From Pelecanus crispus (lineage: Eukaryota; Chordata; Aves; Pelecaniformes; Pelecanidae), in the NCBI RefSeq assembly GCF_030463565.1, contig NC_134646.1:41795240-41859239 (forward strand): a stretch of DNA of 64,000 bases. The letters run 5' to 3'. The stretch's first letter is position 1. Each line of letters starts with the position of its first letter. The notes beneath the pieces were generated by a model. That model had not been told where the DNA came from. It did no database searches and saw only the letters and a program-made list of their open reading frames with translations. Positions 25,601 through 39,265 of the stretch are shown one piece after another. Position numbers and translations under genes: made by a program.

Positions 25601-27834
25601 TGTTGTCAAAGGTATTGCAAAGGTTGGCCTTGGCAATGTGTATCGATGACAACATAACCAGCACTTTTACAGAAACACCTTTTCACACCTGCTAAGTGAT
25701 AAAAGAACTTAATCATGAGGCCACGGACTCATCTGTAAACTAGTTTTAAAAAAATAGATGTATGAATAAAATATTCTTTGACTTCCACTTGTGAGGCTCT
25801 GAGCCACACCAGTCCCTGGTCTGATTGATCTAGAAATGCTTACAAAATTTCACCCCAAAAGTTGAAGTTTTAGGTCAACACGTTAAACACACCCTCCCCC
25901 CTGCCATCTTTAATCCTTTCTGATATAATGCTTACAGAAAGCTAAAAAGAAATGATCAAAACAAAAACTGTAGTGATGATAAAGAATGATTTCCACCTGC
26001 ATTTACCAGTTCTGTTTCTCTGAACCAATTCACTTAAGATAACAATTATGCAGATACTGCCATAAACAAAAGCTATGCTGCCTCACAATACCTGCTTAAC
26101 AAGACCTGCTAGTTTAGCCGGAGATTTGAAATTTAACACACTAGAGCTAAAATAATTCTAGTTCTAGGGGAAAACAGGGCACAAAGGTACCTCATTAACA
26201 GTTTCTTTGTCTTGTAGAAACCAGTATAACTGGATGCCAGTGCAACAACTGGCTAAAAGAAATTTAGTAAAAGATTCCCATATTTCTCTTCAAGGTAGTT
26301 CTGAATTAAATTGAGGTATTCTCCTGCTAATAAACATTTTAAGTTTAATGTCTAGTAATTCTATCCTAGTAAGAATTAGGCACTGTAATCCTGACTTTCA
26401 AATAGGGATAACATGAATAGATCCCTTGGATATTTTTGAAGAAGTTCTAGAGCTGTCACTACCACTAAAAATCTTAAATAGCTTAAAGCTACATGATAGC
26501 GGAGAGGAAAAAAAAACTTATCAAAGATCCAACTAAAAACATATTTGTGAAAGTTCACACAACAGTGATCAAGTCTGTATGAGAAAAGACAGCTCAATTT
26601 TCCTACAAAAATTGCTTCATTACAGAAGAACAATAGCACAAACAAAAAGAAAACAGTTTCCCAAACAGTGAGCCTCACACAGTAGATAACATTTTTCTTC
26701 ATATCAAGACTTTCACTTCTTAGTCGACAGACATTTCAGATCGCTTCTTCCAATTATAGTACCCCAGTGAGAAGCATCAAGTAAATCTCAGAGAGAGCTT
26801 CATCTTGTCTTCCCATTCCCCTCACTGAAATGTATCCATCTGGTTAGCAACACATCTGTGTAACTGAATTGCTCAACAGAGCATCAAGGACCAAGCTGAG
26901 GCAAGTAATACTGGCCATGGAAATGCCTTTTACTTTAAAAAGTTCTCGTGACGGTTATTCCTTGGTGAAGCAAGGAAGCCGTAAAGCTCTCCTGCCTCCT
27001 TGCACTCATCAGCATGCTGCAACACTAACCTTGGCCCAGCTGCCCAGCCCGCTCTCTCCTTTCACCTCCATGAGCGTTCAGGTTGCATACGGCAATGCTA
27101 CCGCTAGCACTCATTTTAAAAATCCACTTTATTTTGCAGTTGTAGGCTTCCCCTGTACCAACTCTGATTTTTTTTTTTTTTTTGCCAAATTCTAAAGTTG
27201 CTTAAAATCTGTTAGCTATTAGTTCATAAAAATTACATTCCTAAAGGTAACATTCTGCTCATAGGATTCATTAAAGCTTTCCTTTTAAAGTGTCTGCTCT
27301 TGCCGTGTTCTTAGGTAGAACTTCTTAAATTCTTCCATTGCAATAGTGGATGGTATTAGCTGTTGATAAATGAGTTATTATTTGAAGTGTCAGATGAACT
27401 GAAAGAACAATTTTATAGTGAAAGCAGCAAATGTCCACCAAGTATAAAACTGCTTTTCAAGACAATAGACTTTTCTAAAGTAAACCAATTCCTCTTGATA
27501 GAAATTACCACATTTAGGAACAGTATTGCTGTGGAAAGTCTACAAAGGAAAACATCATGATCTGTCAAGGATGGTAAACCCAAAACTTTCCCAAGTATTC
27601 CTATTTTTGCACTATAAAATTTAAAAAGAAGGCAAAAGATGCAAACCCAATAAATTACTAGGCAATTATAAAACCTGCGTGACACTGTGTGAAACATAAT
27701 GGAAAATACTCTGTAAGAAGATAATTTTATGTTTTCTCTCTATTTGGAGTAAAACACCTACAATGCCTTTATGCTGATTTTACTACCAGCAGGAACTCCT
27801 GAAATCATGCTGAAAAGTTGTCTCAACAGGATTT
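13643..27834. other. Intergenic DNA, NPY5R to CR1 copy 2
   Basis: No gene recognised in about 14 kb. Contents seen: an 18-bp alternating purine-pyrimidine palindrome at 14193-14210 inside a GT/AC-rich stretch; a GC-richer block ending in an A-tract at about 16740-17254; a run of 26 T at 19406-19431; scattered A and T runs. Open frames are short and resemble nothing known. Confidence 0.5.
14193..14210. repeat. 18-bp palindrome in an alternating CA/GT tract
   Basis: CACGCACAC is followed directly by its reverse complement GTGTGCGTG, within about 50 bases of alternating purine and pyrimidine. This is a potential Z-DNA or cruciform site. No gene context. Confidence 0.85.
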
Positions 27835-29300
27835 TATAGAATCATAGAATTATAGAATCATTTAGGTTGGAAAAGACCTTTAAGATCATCCAGTCCAACC
27901 ATTAACCTACACTACCAAGTCCACACTAAACCAATCAAGGGTAGACTAGACTAAACCATGTCCCAAAGTGCCACATCTACCCGTTTTTTGAACACTTCCA
28001 GGGATGGTGACTCCACCACCTCTCTGGGCAGCCTCTTCCAATGCTTGACTACCCTTTCCGTAAAGAAATTTTTCCTAATATCCAGCCTAAACCTCCCCTG
28101 ACACAACTTAAGCCCATTTCCTCTCGTCCTATCGCTAACTACTTGGGAGAAGAGCCCAACACCCACCTCACTACAGCCTCCTTTCAGGTAGTTGTAGAGA
28201 GCGATAAGGTCTCCCCTCAGCCTCCTCTTCTCTAGGCTAAACAACCCCAGTTCCCTCAGCCGCTCCTCATAAGGCCTGTGCTCCAGACCCTTCACCAGCT
28301 TTGTTGCCCTTTTCTGAACACGCTCCAGCACCTCAGTGTTTTTCTTGTATTGAGGGGCCCAAAACTGGACACAGTATTCCAGGTGCGGCCTCACCAGCGC
28401 CGAGTACAGGGGGACAATCACCTCCCTGCTCCTGCTGGCCACACTATGCCTGATACAAGCCAGGATGCTGTTGGCCTTCTTGGCCACCTGCGCACACTGC
28501 TGGCTCATGTTCAGCCGGCTGTCAACCAGCACCCCCAGGTCCTTTTCGGCCAGGCAGCTTTCCAGCCACTCTTCCCCAAGCCTGTAGCGCTGCACGGGGT
28601 TGTTGTGACCCAAGTGCAGGACGCAGCACTTGGCCTTGTTGAACCTCATACAGTTGGCCTTGGCCCATCGATCCAGCCTGTCCAGGTCCCTCTGCAGGGC
28701 CATCCTACCCTCCAGCAGATCGACACTCCCGCCCAGTTTGGTGTCATCTGCAAACTTACTGAGGGTGCACTCAATCCCCTCATCCAGATCATCGATAAAG
28801 ATATTAAACAAGGCTGGCCCCAAAACAGAGCCCTGGGCAACACCGCTTGTGACCCGATGTCAGCTGGACTTAACTCCATTTACCACAACTCTCTGGGCTT
28901 GGCCACCCAACCAGTTTTTTACCCAGCGAAGACTATGCCCATCCAAGCCATGAGCTGACAGCTTCCCAAGGAGAATATTATGGAAGACTGTGTCAAAGGC
29001 TTTGCTAAAGTCCAGGTAAATGACATCCACAGCCTTTCCATCATCTACCAGGTGGGTCACCAGGTCATAAAAGGAGATCAGGTTGGTCAAGCAGGACCTG
29101 CCTTTCATGAACCCATGCTGGCTGGGCCTGATCCCTGGTTGATCTGCACTTGCCTGTTGAGTTCACTCAATATGAACTGCTCCATAATCTTTCCCGGCAC
29201 CGAGGTCAGGCTGACAGGCCTGTAGTTCCCGGGGTCCTCCTTCTGGCCCTTCTTGTAGATGGGCATCACATTGGCAAGACTGGGCGTCACATTGGCAAGC
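27835..29300 (-). mobile_element. CR1 LINE fragment, about 1.5 kb, RT domain
   Basis: The left end has three [CT]ATAGAAT units (27835-27858), the - strand 3' octamers of CR1. The - strand carries most of the reverse transcriptase in pieces: 29344-29105 includes the MPIYKKGQKEDPGNYRPVSL region; 29108-28860 includes VIYLDFSKAFDTV; and 28823-27951 (290 codons, open) includes the catalytic FADDTKLGG and the CR1 C-terminus. At least one frameshift near 28850-28880 separates the last two. Homology fades at about 29300, so the copy is 5'-truncated and dead. It is the longest CR1 copy here and very similar to the copy at 52384. Confidence 0.95.
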
Positions 29301-32300
29301 CTAATGTAACAGACAAAACAAAATCTGACCAAATTTCCCCTCAACCGCCCCCAAAAAATAGTGCAAACCCCTTCTTTTTCGAGTCAGGCATTAGCTAGCC
29401 TGAGGTTTTTAAAAAGTACTCCTCTGTCATAAACAAAACTTGTCTGTGTCCACCTCCTCCTGACAGCCTGCCTACACAGAGAGATGTCACCACCCTGTTT
29501 CCTAATAAAGATGTCACAACCATCCTCTAGAAGATATTCCTCTCAGGGTATACATACTTCTTTCTGTAACAGATGCAAAATCTGACAATCACTACAACTG
29601 TGGGAGCAAAACACGAAGAGAAGGCTTCTCTGCACACTTTCCGTGTGCTGTTGTGACTCTTCAAAAGGCAGGAGCTGCCACAAAGTCATAAAGGCTACAA
29701 GTCATTCTGCATACATGTGTACAACAAACAGTAATAATCCATGTGCTCAATCTTGTGTCTTCTGGATTGATTAGTTATGGAATAAACACAAAGACCATGA
29801 TTATTTACATTTAGTAAGTGCAAAGTTAGTAGTGAGTAGCTGACTGAAGAGGACAATAGGATAAAGTGGAATGCCTGACAAATAAAACTAGTTGTACGAA
29901 ATCTGTGGTTAATTAATATTTCTCCACTATTTTCCAGAATTTCCTGGTAGCAGTAAAATAAATTCAGATACCTCTTCTTTGCACTTTCTTTTCACTTAAG
30001 AAGCATCTCTAGCCCAACACCAATAAACAATGCCCTGATTCTTTCCCGTAGCGAGCTATGGCAAATCTGCACATCAGCTGATTGACTACATAATAAATGT
30101 ACCTACACTGAAGTACCACGAAAGGTTGGTACATGCTGACTGGGAGACCACCGTGCATCAAGGTGGTCCACCTGACAGCCTGAGTAGGCGCAGGCTGGTG
30201 CTGCACAAACCCCTTGGCCGCAGGATAAACCGAGCCAGCTCATTGCAACAGAGGAGCCTGCAGGCAGCTGCCCCTCCATACTGGTGGTTATGCCAACTGC
30301 ATGGCCTTGCCTTTGTCTAAAATTGCAGCAAAAAGTTCTCATGTGAACATCCTTTAGAAATAGAGTCGTTTTCTTGTAAGGAAACTATATATTAGCTCGA
30401 ATGGCCAACGGGGAGAGCTTCTCTCTATGGACAGGATCTGCTCTGCACAGCATGCCGTGAGAAAATCCATCTGGGCTGTGCTCGATGCTGCATGAACGTA
30501 GGGTGCAAAGCATCTGAAGGGACATAAGATTTACTCACTATCTATATTCCTTTTCTTATTTTGTCTTATTAAGGCAGTTATCTTATTAAGCCATTTGTTG
30601 TAACTGAAAAGGAAAGGAAATTAAATTCTAAATGCATGCAGAAGGACGTAACACTGAAGCGTGAGTAAGCAACGGAACATTCCTTTTGAACACACTCAAA
30701 TTCTATGGTGTCATAAATTTTTTTTAAAAGATCATTAGAGCCAAGAATGGCAGGTTAATTTAGCTGCTAGATTCCACGTGATGCCGTGCAGTAAAGCTGT
30801 ATCTCCCTGCTCTGGCACTGTTTCACTATAAACTAATTGAGACTGCAGTATGGCACATGTCATCTTGAAATCCTTCCAATTTCCTCTGGGAAATTAAGGA
30901 AAAATAAATTTAAAAGAAAATCAGAAGGAGATGAACTGCTTTTTCTTCTCATTTTTACAGTACCAAACTTACAGTCTAATTAATCTGTTTTGCTTCTCTG
31001 CTTATACAAATGAAATTATTTCCAGAAGCTCATTAGGAGGAGTAGCTGCCTGTAAGCCAAAGGAGGGAAGAGTCAGCCAAGGTGACTGGCCTTACCTATC
31101 AGGAAAAACAAAAAAGTGCGAAATTCAGTTTCATCTATGTAGATCTACACTTGCCCACACAATTCATTATTTAACAGCAACACTTAATAATTACTGTGAA
31201 TTGAGTAGATTGTACACTTTGTGTACCTACACAGATGTGGAATGCTGATTGTACTGTCAAGCTACTAGATCTAGTTGTTTTCAAGAGTTGTACAATTAAT
31301 ACGTTTCATGACAAACTTCATGTTTGGGAGACATTCAGACTCACAAGGCAGATTTCACAATAAATGCTTCTCTTTCTCAGGAGCTCTGAATTTTATTCCA
31401 AATATAGTATAAACTGATTGTGTGAATACTTCATCAAAGACTTTTGTGTCTGTTCCATTCTCAGTAAAGCAAAGAAAATGATGCCCAACATCATGAAGTA
31501 CTTCAGGATTTCTGGAGGAAAACAGGAGAGCTCAACTGGACCACTGAATGGTGGACATTCCAAAATGGGTATGTTGGTCACAACCTCATGCCGAATTTTA
31601 AAGCTGACAAAGTTTCAAGCCAGACTTGTTCTACAGCTTGAACTTAGGTAATTTTGATGCATAATAGTTCACCTGGATTTATGGGTGTCAGGGTTATATT
31701 TCTTCTCGATACAGGAAAAATATGCTACCAATTTGTTTATTATTTAATAAAGCTGATATGAAAGTAAGTATGGCTTGGAGTTTTGTGGTTTTCAGTGTTC
31801 TTGACACATCAGGAACCATATAGACAATGTGGTTTCAAATAAGTGTTTACTGTAAACAACAAATTTCAGTTACAAGTTTCTAGGCATGAATGTAATTGCA
31901 AGGCTCAAACCTTGCAGGGGATTACTAATCTATGTCTTTGCAAACCTCATGGCAAATTTACCATAGGGCTTTTCTGTGGATTGTTTGTACCTGCTAGCGG
32001 CAGACCCTTGAAACCTTGCTGGGTAAACTGCCGGTGTCTCCGGCTATAGTAGAGTCTCCCATAGTTTCTAGATGTAAGGAGCCTACAGGGAACAAAGGAT
32101 GGTGTCTAGTTCAACTTCATGAAGACACATGGTCATATTTAAAACAGATTACAGGTTATCACCTTATTGGGTGTTAAGATTTCCTAATGGGATTAACTTA
32201 ACCCTTTCAGTTCTCCATAGCCCTCTATTCCACGTATGTTGCTACTAGACAGCATTTTGTTAGCCATACTAAACAACTCTCTGTGATCCAATCACTGACA

Positions 32301-35300
32301 AGCTACTATGCGTGAACAGGTCTTAAATGATAGGAGGCAAATATGGAGGAGAGCGGGATGCTTGTATGGGAAGGTGTAAGAGTTTTGCTGAGTGGTGGCT
32401 CAAGATTCAGTGCTGCATAAAGGCTTGTAACCTCCAGTTGGATCACACCTTGATATGCTACTCCCTGCTATAATGCAGCAATTGTTAGTAACATTTTACA
32501 CAGCCCCAAAAGACACCATTTGATTCTACAAATTCACATTTACAGCTGGAAACATTGATATGCAAAAATGGTTTTGTATTTCTAGACACGTAAGTGCCTA
32601 TTGTGCTATTTCAGTTAACATCAGTGTGGTTTTAGTTGTTTCTTCTCCTTGGTTTTAATTATCTTTCCCTCTCCTGCCATCCAAGAACAAAAGACAAGGT
32701 AGAGGAACTAGCAACATGAAACTGTAATTATATTCCCTCATGAAAGACTGTTGCTAGTAGCTATCTTTTAGTTTGTTTAGATCCCAAGCCATTTTGAACT
32801 ACTAGAAAATGCAGACATTATTTGGTTATTTCTGTACAGTTTTATATAGCGGTACTTAATTTTAAAAATAATGGGGCTTTTCAATTTGCTTTAACCAAAG
32901 CAGTAGAATTATGTTTCCTGTGCATGTCATATTACAAGATAAGTACTAAAGACCTGAATCCTCAGGAGCTGTTACATGAAATACTGGCTTCAATGACTGT
33001 TGTCCCTAAAGAAAGAAAAGCAATGTTAAATCATATTCCAGCTTCACAGCAGTGCGAGTTTATAAAAGCTGAGGGTCTGGCTGGAGAGCTTTTAGAAACA
33101 GAGACTTTTTGTTTTGCCTTTTTGTCACCAATGTCAAACAAAAAACTTCCAGGTTCCTGGCTTAGTCATGCAGATTACAATCAGGATAATGCAGAAGTTG
33201 ATACTGATGTGAAAGTTTTTGCCTGAGATTGCAACCTTGAAGGCCATTTAGCCAGAAAACATACAATATGCAACCTTTTCCTTAGCATGGCAGGAAATGA
33301 ATGCTGGAGGCAAGATTGCTCATGGACACTATAACAGAGAGTCTGCGGCAGGGGACATATTTTTTCCAGAGTCCCTACACAATAACTTCCAAGTCTCTAA
33401 CTATCTCTGCACCACTGAGCAAGGGGACTCTCGAGTCCTGAATTGAGTTATAAGTACCAGAGCCTGATTTTCTAGAATTTAATGTTATTTAATATAAAGA
33501 TCTTCTACAGAAAGTAGTTTAAATTATTTCAAAGTAATTTTTACAAAGAATTTCTTTTATTTGGGGAAGAAGTATTTTTTCTACTTCTTACTCCAGAAAG
33601 GTTTTGTTTTAGTTTGAAATTCAGAATTTCACAGGGAAGGGAACTAATAATAAACACCACCACCATGGATCAGAGCTATAGCCTATCAGGCGTATCAGTT
33701 AGTACAGCTGTCTTGTAATACTGTGAAAATGTTTATACCTGAAAGATAATTTCTTTTTATCCTGTTTTAAATACCAGCAGCTATACAACAAGTTTAACTC
33801 CAGTGAGTTTTCTTCTCCAAAGTCATTCTTAACATAGAAAGAGTACAGTAGCCACAGCACAGAGAATGTCATCAAATTTGCTGTAAGTGTCAGGTCATAG
33901 CTAGCGGGAAAATTACCTTTGGTTGATGGGTGCAGTTATAGGACTGCAGAGCTACATTGGAACTGCTCTGAATATGGAAGCAGAGTTTTCCAGGATTTCA
34001 TTACCTTCATTCAGTGCCATTAACCTACACAGAGCTCACTGAAGATCTTTGCCTTTAGGCAGTTTTAGGTTCATACAACCGAAGTGCATTACACTGCAGT
34101 CACTATGTTACACATGATCGCTCTTACACTAATTGCATTGCAATGATTTAGATCACAGTTAACTGTTAAGTCTGTGTTCCCAGTGTTTCTTACAATAGGT
34201 AGAGAAGTGGATTTAATTCACAGACTGATATATCTATACATCTATTTATCCAGGGTAAAATTAGCAAATTTTTCATGATGACAAATTCGGTTACTATGAT
34301 CTTAAATGAAACATAACTTGCCTCCTCTAATACCTCAATTTCTAAATTTATCTTGTGTAGTTCAGCAAATGACATCCTCTCCATTGGAAACCCCATCTAT
34401 ATTTTCTTCTTTACAGTGTTATGCACATTGCATGTTCCTGATGCTGAGCATATGCACAAAAATGAGTCCAGCAAAATTATGTTTGATGAACCATGTCACA
34501 TTTTAATTACTTTTTCTAGATTTATATAATTAATAAGGACCTATAAAACTAATCACCCATTTTCTTGATTGAAGATCCTCTGTCAAAACAAGTATTACCA
34601 TTATGTAGGGTAAGATTTTTTTTTAAGGAATAAACACACTGTTGGATATGGGTCATGGTACTTCTCAGTCTAAGTGATTTTAGAGACTTTTTTTTTTTAT
34701 ACTTTGCAGAGGATGAAATGATCCAGTCTCTAGAAATTACACACTCCAAAAGCTGAAAACAATCCAAGCTCATCATTATCCTCCTCTTCTTTCAAAAAGT
34801 TAATTCCTTTAAACAGACACTAATGAAACCATAGAAAAAATAGGAAACATTAAAGGGACTACAGAGATTACCAGAAGAATTATTAGGATGGTGGGAGGTT
34901 TACAAGAAGTTATGTCTAATGAGAAAAGCTAAGCAATCAGCTAGATCAGTCAAACAAAATTTAAAAGGATGTAGTTTGTGACATAGGTATATAGCAATGA
35001 GCCTGAACATGTTTATCTAGACTATCCCCAGATCACTCTTGCAGACCCAGTCTGAAACTCAAAAGTATGCTGATGATCTAATGAAAAACAAACACTGTAG
35101 GAGAGGTGCTCGCTTACTGTAACATGGTATAATGCTAGAGAAGTTAAGGGGATTACATGATTTTAAACTGAAAATATCAGAGGGTTATATATATGTATAT
35201 TTTAGCTGTGCATAATACTGTGACGTCCTTTGACTGTAGTAATGAGAAAGTCTATTTCAAGTTTAAAAAAAAAAAAAAAGGGAAAAAACCAGTATGACCA

Positions 35301-37893
35301 AGAAAATCAGAAATTATTTGTAGCCTCACAGTCACCTGACACCCCAATAAGCATGCTAGAGGAGCTGGTGAAAACCTCCTGAGACCTGATGGATGACACT
35401 TGTTTCCATGAATCTCAGACCAAATTGAATTTCCCGAGTCAACTCATCTAAAATATTATACAATATGCTCATACAATAGCCTCAACTCTGCAGCTGTAGG
35501 GCCTGAAGTGAAGGAGGTTAAAAAGGACAAGAAGGAAAGAGACCACTCAAACCAGACAACAGATAAGACTAAGATATTATCTACTGTCACTCAAACTTTA
35601 ATGGTAGACAAAACATTGAGATTTCAATAATTTCAGATTTTTCTGTGTCCCCCAGAAATATGAATTTTTTAGGCCAACTCAATAACCATCTTCTATATTG
35701 TCAAAGATTTTTTTTTCCTATGTTTCCATTCCTAGTGTATGTATAGTGAAAATATCCTGATATATCTAGGAGGGGTCTGATAAATTTATTGGGCAGTAGA
35801 TTCAATTCTCTATCAAAGAAAAAAATTATGACAGCTTAAGTCTCACAAGAATAAAATTAAGTCATTTTAGGTTGCAACTTCACAATAGGTACATTTTAAT
35901 GGGGATGAGGAGGAGTTCTTCAGATGGGTGCCCAGTTAAGCTTGACAGAAATTTAAGCAGAGGCAGAAGCAGTTCATTCTCTAAGCTACAGGCATGTTAC
36001 CCAGATATATCTGCCCACATACTGAACTGTCAATCATTTTAGCTGACCTTGAAGCCACTGGGCACACCAAGGGCCCAAAGGAAACTGTGGGTTCCAGAGA
36101 GTTGAATCTGTGCATATTTACACACTCACTTGCACCCTGACTGGAGTTTAGTCCTGAAGGGAGCCTGCGAAACAGAGTATCTAAAGGATCTAATATATGA
36201 GATTTGGTTTTCTGTGCTGAAGATGCCATGCTATACAGTGGCAGCATGTTATACTACTACTCGATAATCTCACTTCATGTTCTCTCTTCTAGGAAAGTTT
36301 TACACTTCAAATTCTATGTCCAATATCTTGAAACTGGGAAATTTCAGCGTATGCTACATGGCTGCTCTGTTACCAGGGACTTTCAAAACATGCAGAAGAA
36401 TTGCTTCATTTGAAACATTTCTATTTTACCATGCGTGAATTTATTTGGACTGTGGTGGAAGTACAGGGGATGGGAATGGAAAAGAGGAAACAGATGGGAT
36501 AGAAGAGGGTGATTTTACAAGTCACTGTAGGTTATTTGCACAGACGATGATTTTTGCTACATTAAAATATCTGTAATCATATAGTGCACCAGAGAGTCTC
36601 TTAAAAACCTAAACAAATTAAACAAATAAAGTGGCAAGAGCACTAATTTTAAAAGGTTAAAGGGATTGATAAAATGGTTGACTATGCCAGGTAATTGCAT
36701 TAGCCTAGGATGCTCTGTCAAAAGGAATAAGTGGTCTTCTGCTGCTCTGATTAGTGACAGAAATCCACTAGGAAGAGCTTGAGTGTAATTAGAAAAGAGA
36801 GATTAAAACCAAACAAAGAAAAAGTAACAGCATTTAGAAAAATCAGGAAATGCAGAAATAGGTAGCATGAAACATAATCACAGGAGCATATTAGGTGTTC
36901 TTAGTAGTTTCTTCTGTGGTATAGTTTAGAAACAGTTGTAAACCAGGAAAGAAAGAGTAAATTATATAAATAGGTACTCCTCTTTTACATTTTCTTAGTT
37001 TATTAGCAGAGAAATTAAGATATCAGTGCAAAATACACCAGAATCAGTGACAGAAGTAAAATCAAATTTGCTGAATATGAGCAATTTAAAGAAAATTTCA
37101 GACAAATGCTGGAAAATCTGCTATAATCCACATGAAAAACACAAGTTTCAAAACAAGGCCCTCTTGCCTTCATTTAAAGCTCTGTTGAGTCATTGAAGTC
37201 AAATTTCTAGAAATACTGCCTCAGCTACACAGATAAACATGTTCACAATCTGTAAACTGTCAACTTAAAAAATGGCATGGAATTGATAGGAATTGAATTT
37301 CAAAGCACAAACCTGGCTAAATTAAAAGCAAATGGCATTGTATTTATGAAATCAGGGTACAGCAAATATTAGGGTATGCCTTTAACCCAGTGAATGCATC
37401 CTCAGATTTGCTGAAGCTCAGTCAGTGAACTGTGACAACACTGAGCTCGGTTACCTGATTTATTGATTTAAAGATAACTTCATCATTCTTACCTGATTTA
37501 TTTATATTTAAACAATCCCAGGAGCAGTACCATACCAGTTTCATTCCTACCCTCACTGCTGTGAGCAGATCCAAACTCTGCATATGTAGAAAGAAACTGG
37601 CATTCCCAAGAGCATATCATTCAGCAGGAACTTTGCAATAAATTTACATTCAGTGAAACAAAAATAAAAAAGACCCAACACAATTTAAAGCTGGTAGCGT
37701 ATTTTCTATTTAATTTTCTATGTCTACTATCATGTAGACATGTAGACCATATCTTTCATTCATTAAGGTAACAGCACACACACAAATCACAAATCTAAGA
37801 CAGATTAGCTTAAAAAAACCCACAAAATAACTGTAAGCACAACTTTGCAACTTTGAATTTCTGTTTTATTTCTTGGCCTTATTGATAACACGG
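29301..37893. other. Intergenic DNA, CR1 copy 2 to solo LTR
   Basis: No gene or known repeat recognised. The + strand frame 32822-33226 (134 codons) is the longest here; I do not recognise it and it shows no domain, signal peptide or splice context. A GC-richer patch at about 30120-30310 is also unexplained. Confidence 0.5.
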
Positions 37894-38465
37894 TGTACTG
37901 GTTTTGGCTGGGGTAGAGTTAATTTTCTTCATGGTAGCTAGTATGGGGCTATGGTTTGGATTTGTGCTGGAAACAGCCTTGATAACACAGGGATATTTTT
38001 GTTATTGCTGAGCAGTGCTTACACAGAGTCAAGGCCTTTTCTGCTTCTCACCCCACCCCACCAGCGAGTAGGCTGGGGGTGCACAAGAAGTTGGGAGTGG
38101 GCACAGCTGGGACAGCTGACCCCAACTGACCAAAGGGATATTCCATGACATATGACATCACGCTCAGCATATAAAACTGGGGGAAGAAGAAGGAAGCAGG
38201 GGATGTTCGGAGTGATGGCGCTTGTCTTCCCAAGCAACCATTACACGTGGCGGAGCCCTGCTTTCCTGGAGATGGCTGAACACCTCCCTGCTGACAGGAA
38301 GTAGTGAATGAATTCCTTGTTTTGCTTTGTTTGTGTCTGCAGCTTTTGCTTTACTTATTAAGCTGTCTTTATCTCAACCCACGAGTTTTCTCCCCCATAC
38401 CACTGTGCCGGAGTGAGCGAGTGGCTGTGTGGTGCTTAGTTGCTGCCTGGGGTTAAACCATGACA
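37894..38465 (+). mobile_element. Solo LTR, avian ERV family (copy 1)
   Basis: The element begins TGTACTGG and ends CATGACA (TG...CA). It is flanked by CACGG at 37889-37893 and CATGG at 38466-38470, a 5-bp target duplication with one mismatch. A TATA box (TATAAAA, 38170-38176) gives + orientation. It aligns along its length with the element at 51185-51722, sharing GATAGAGTTAATTTTCTTC-like and GCACAAGAAG-type segments and the TTTATCTCAACCCAC block. No internal retroviral sequence is adjacent, so it is a recombination-derived solo LTR. Confidence 0.85.
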
Positions 38466-39260
38466 CATGGAATAATAATCAAGAAACTCTGCATGTGTCT
38501 TTCCACTAAAGCTCCACTACAGATGCATTTCAGACTAAGGCAGATCCTGCCAAAGCTATGTCTGACTGCTTGCTGTTCCCTCACTGATGTAGCTTCCCCT
38601 GCTCATTACTTTTTTTCTCCCTTCTAAACCCAGCTGTTAATTGCTTTAACCTTTAGTTGATTCCTTTGAACTCAGGAAATTTGCATTTTATTAGAACTAA
38701 GCTAACCACAATTTTAACTTCCATTCTAATTCATGCAGTTATAACATCGTAAATGAGATTTTAAAGAATATTCAGAAATCGGTCTAACTCTTACATGTCA
38801 ATTGGTCTAATTCTTACATGTCAGAATCTCTGAAAATCAGATACATGGTATTGTGATTATAATGGGGTCTCCTTCTCAGAATGGTATGGCTACTATCTCC
38901 TAAGTACCATATTGTAGTTATTGCTTTATATTATTTAACATGATATTACATAGTAACTAATACTATTCCATAGTAACTAATTTAACATCAAATCTGGTTT
39001 TGGATGTAAAAATATTTAATCTATACTTACTAAACCCATTTTATTTTGCCTCATTTGATACAGAACACTGTAGGAAAGACTATCACAGCCAGGTATCCCT
39101 TTATTTCAATTTATGCATTTGCAATAGAATTGGCAAAATTACTGCAAAAAAATTCAAATTAAGATCTAGATATCAATGTGCCAAATTTGGATTCTTGTGT
39201 TTTCCCCCACACAGGATAAATAGACGACTTAGGAGAACTTACACAGCAATTATTCTACAA
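38466..39260. other. Intergenic DNA between solo LTR and provirus
   Basis: No gene seen. A roughly 23-bp imperfect tandem duplication (GGTCTAA-TCTTACATGTCA) lies at about 38780-38825. Confidence 0.5.
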
Positions 39261-39265
39261 AGCTG
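39261..39265. repeat. Left target-site duplication of the provirus (AGCTG)
   Basis: AGCTG immediately precedes the LTR starting TGTTG and recurs directly after the other LTR at 48767-48771. A 5-bp duplication is what retroviral integrases of several classes, including class III, produce. Confidence 0.9.
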
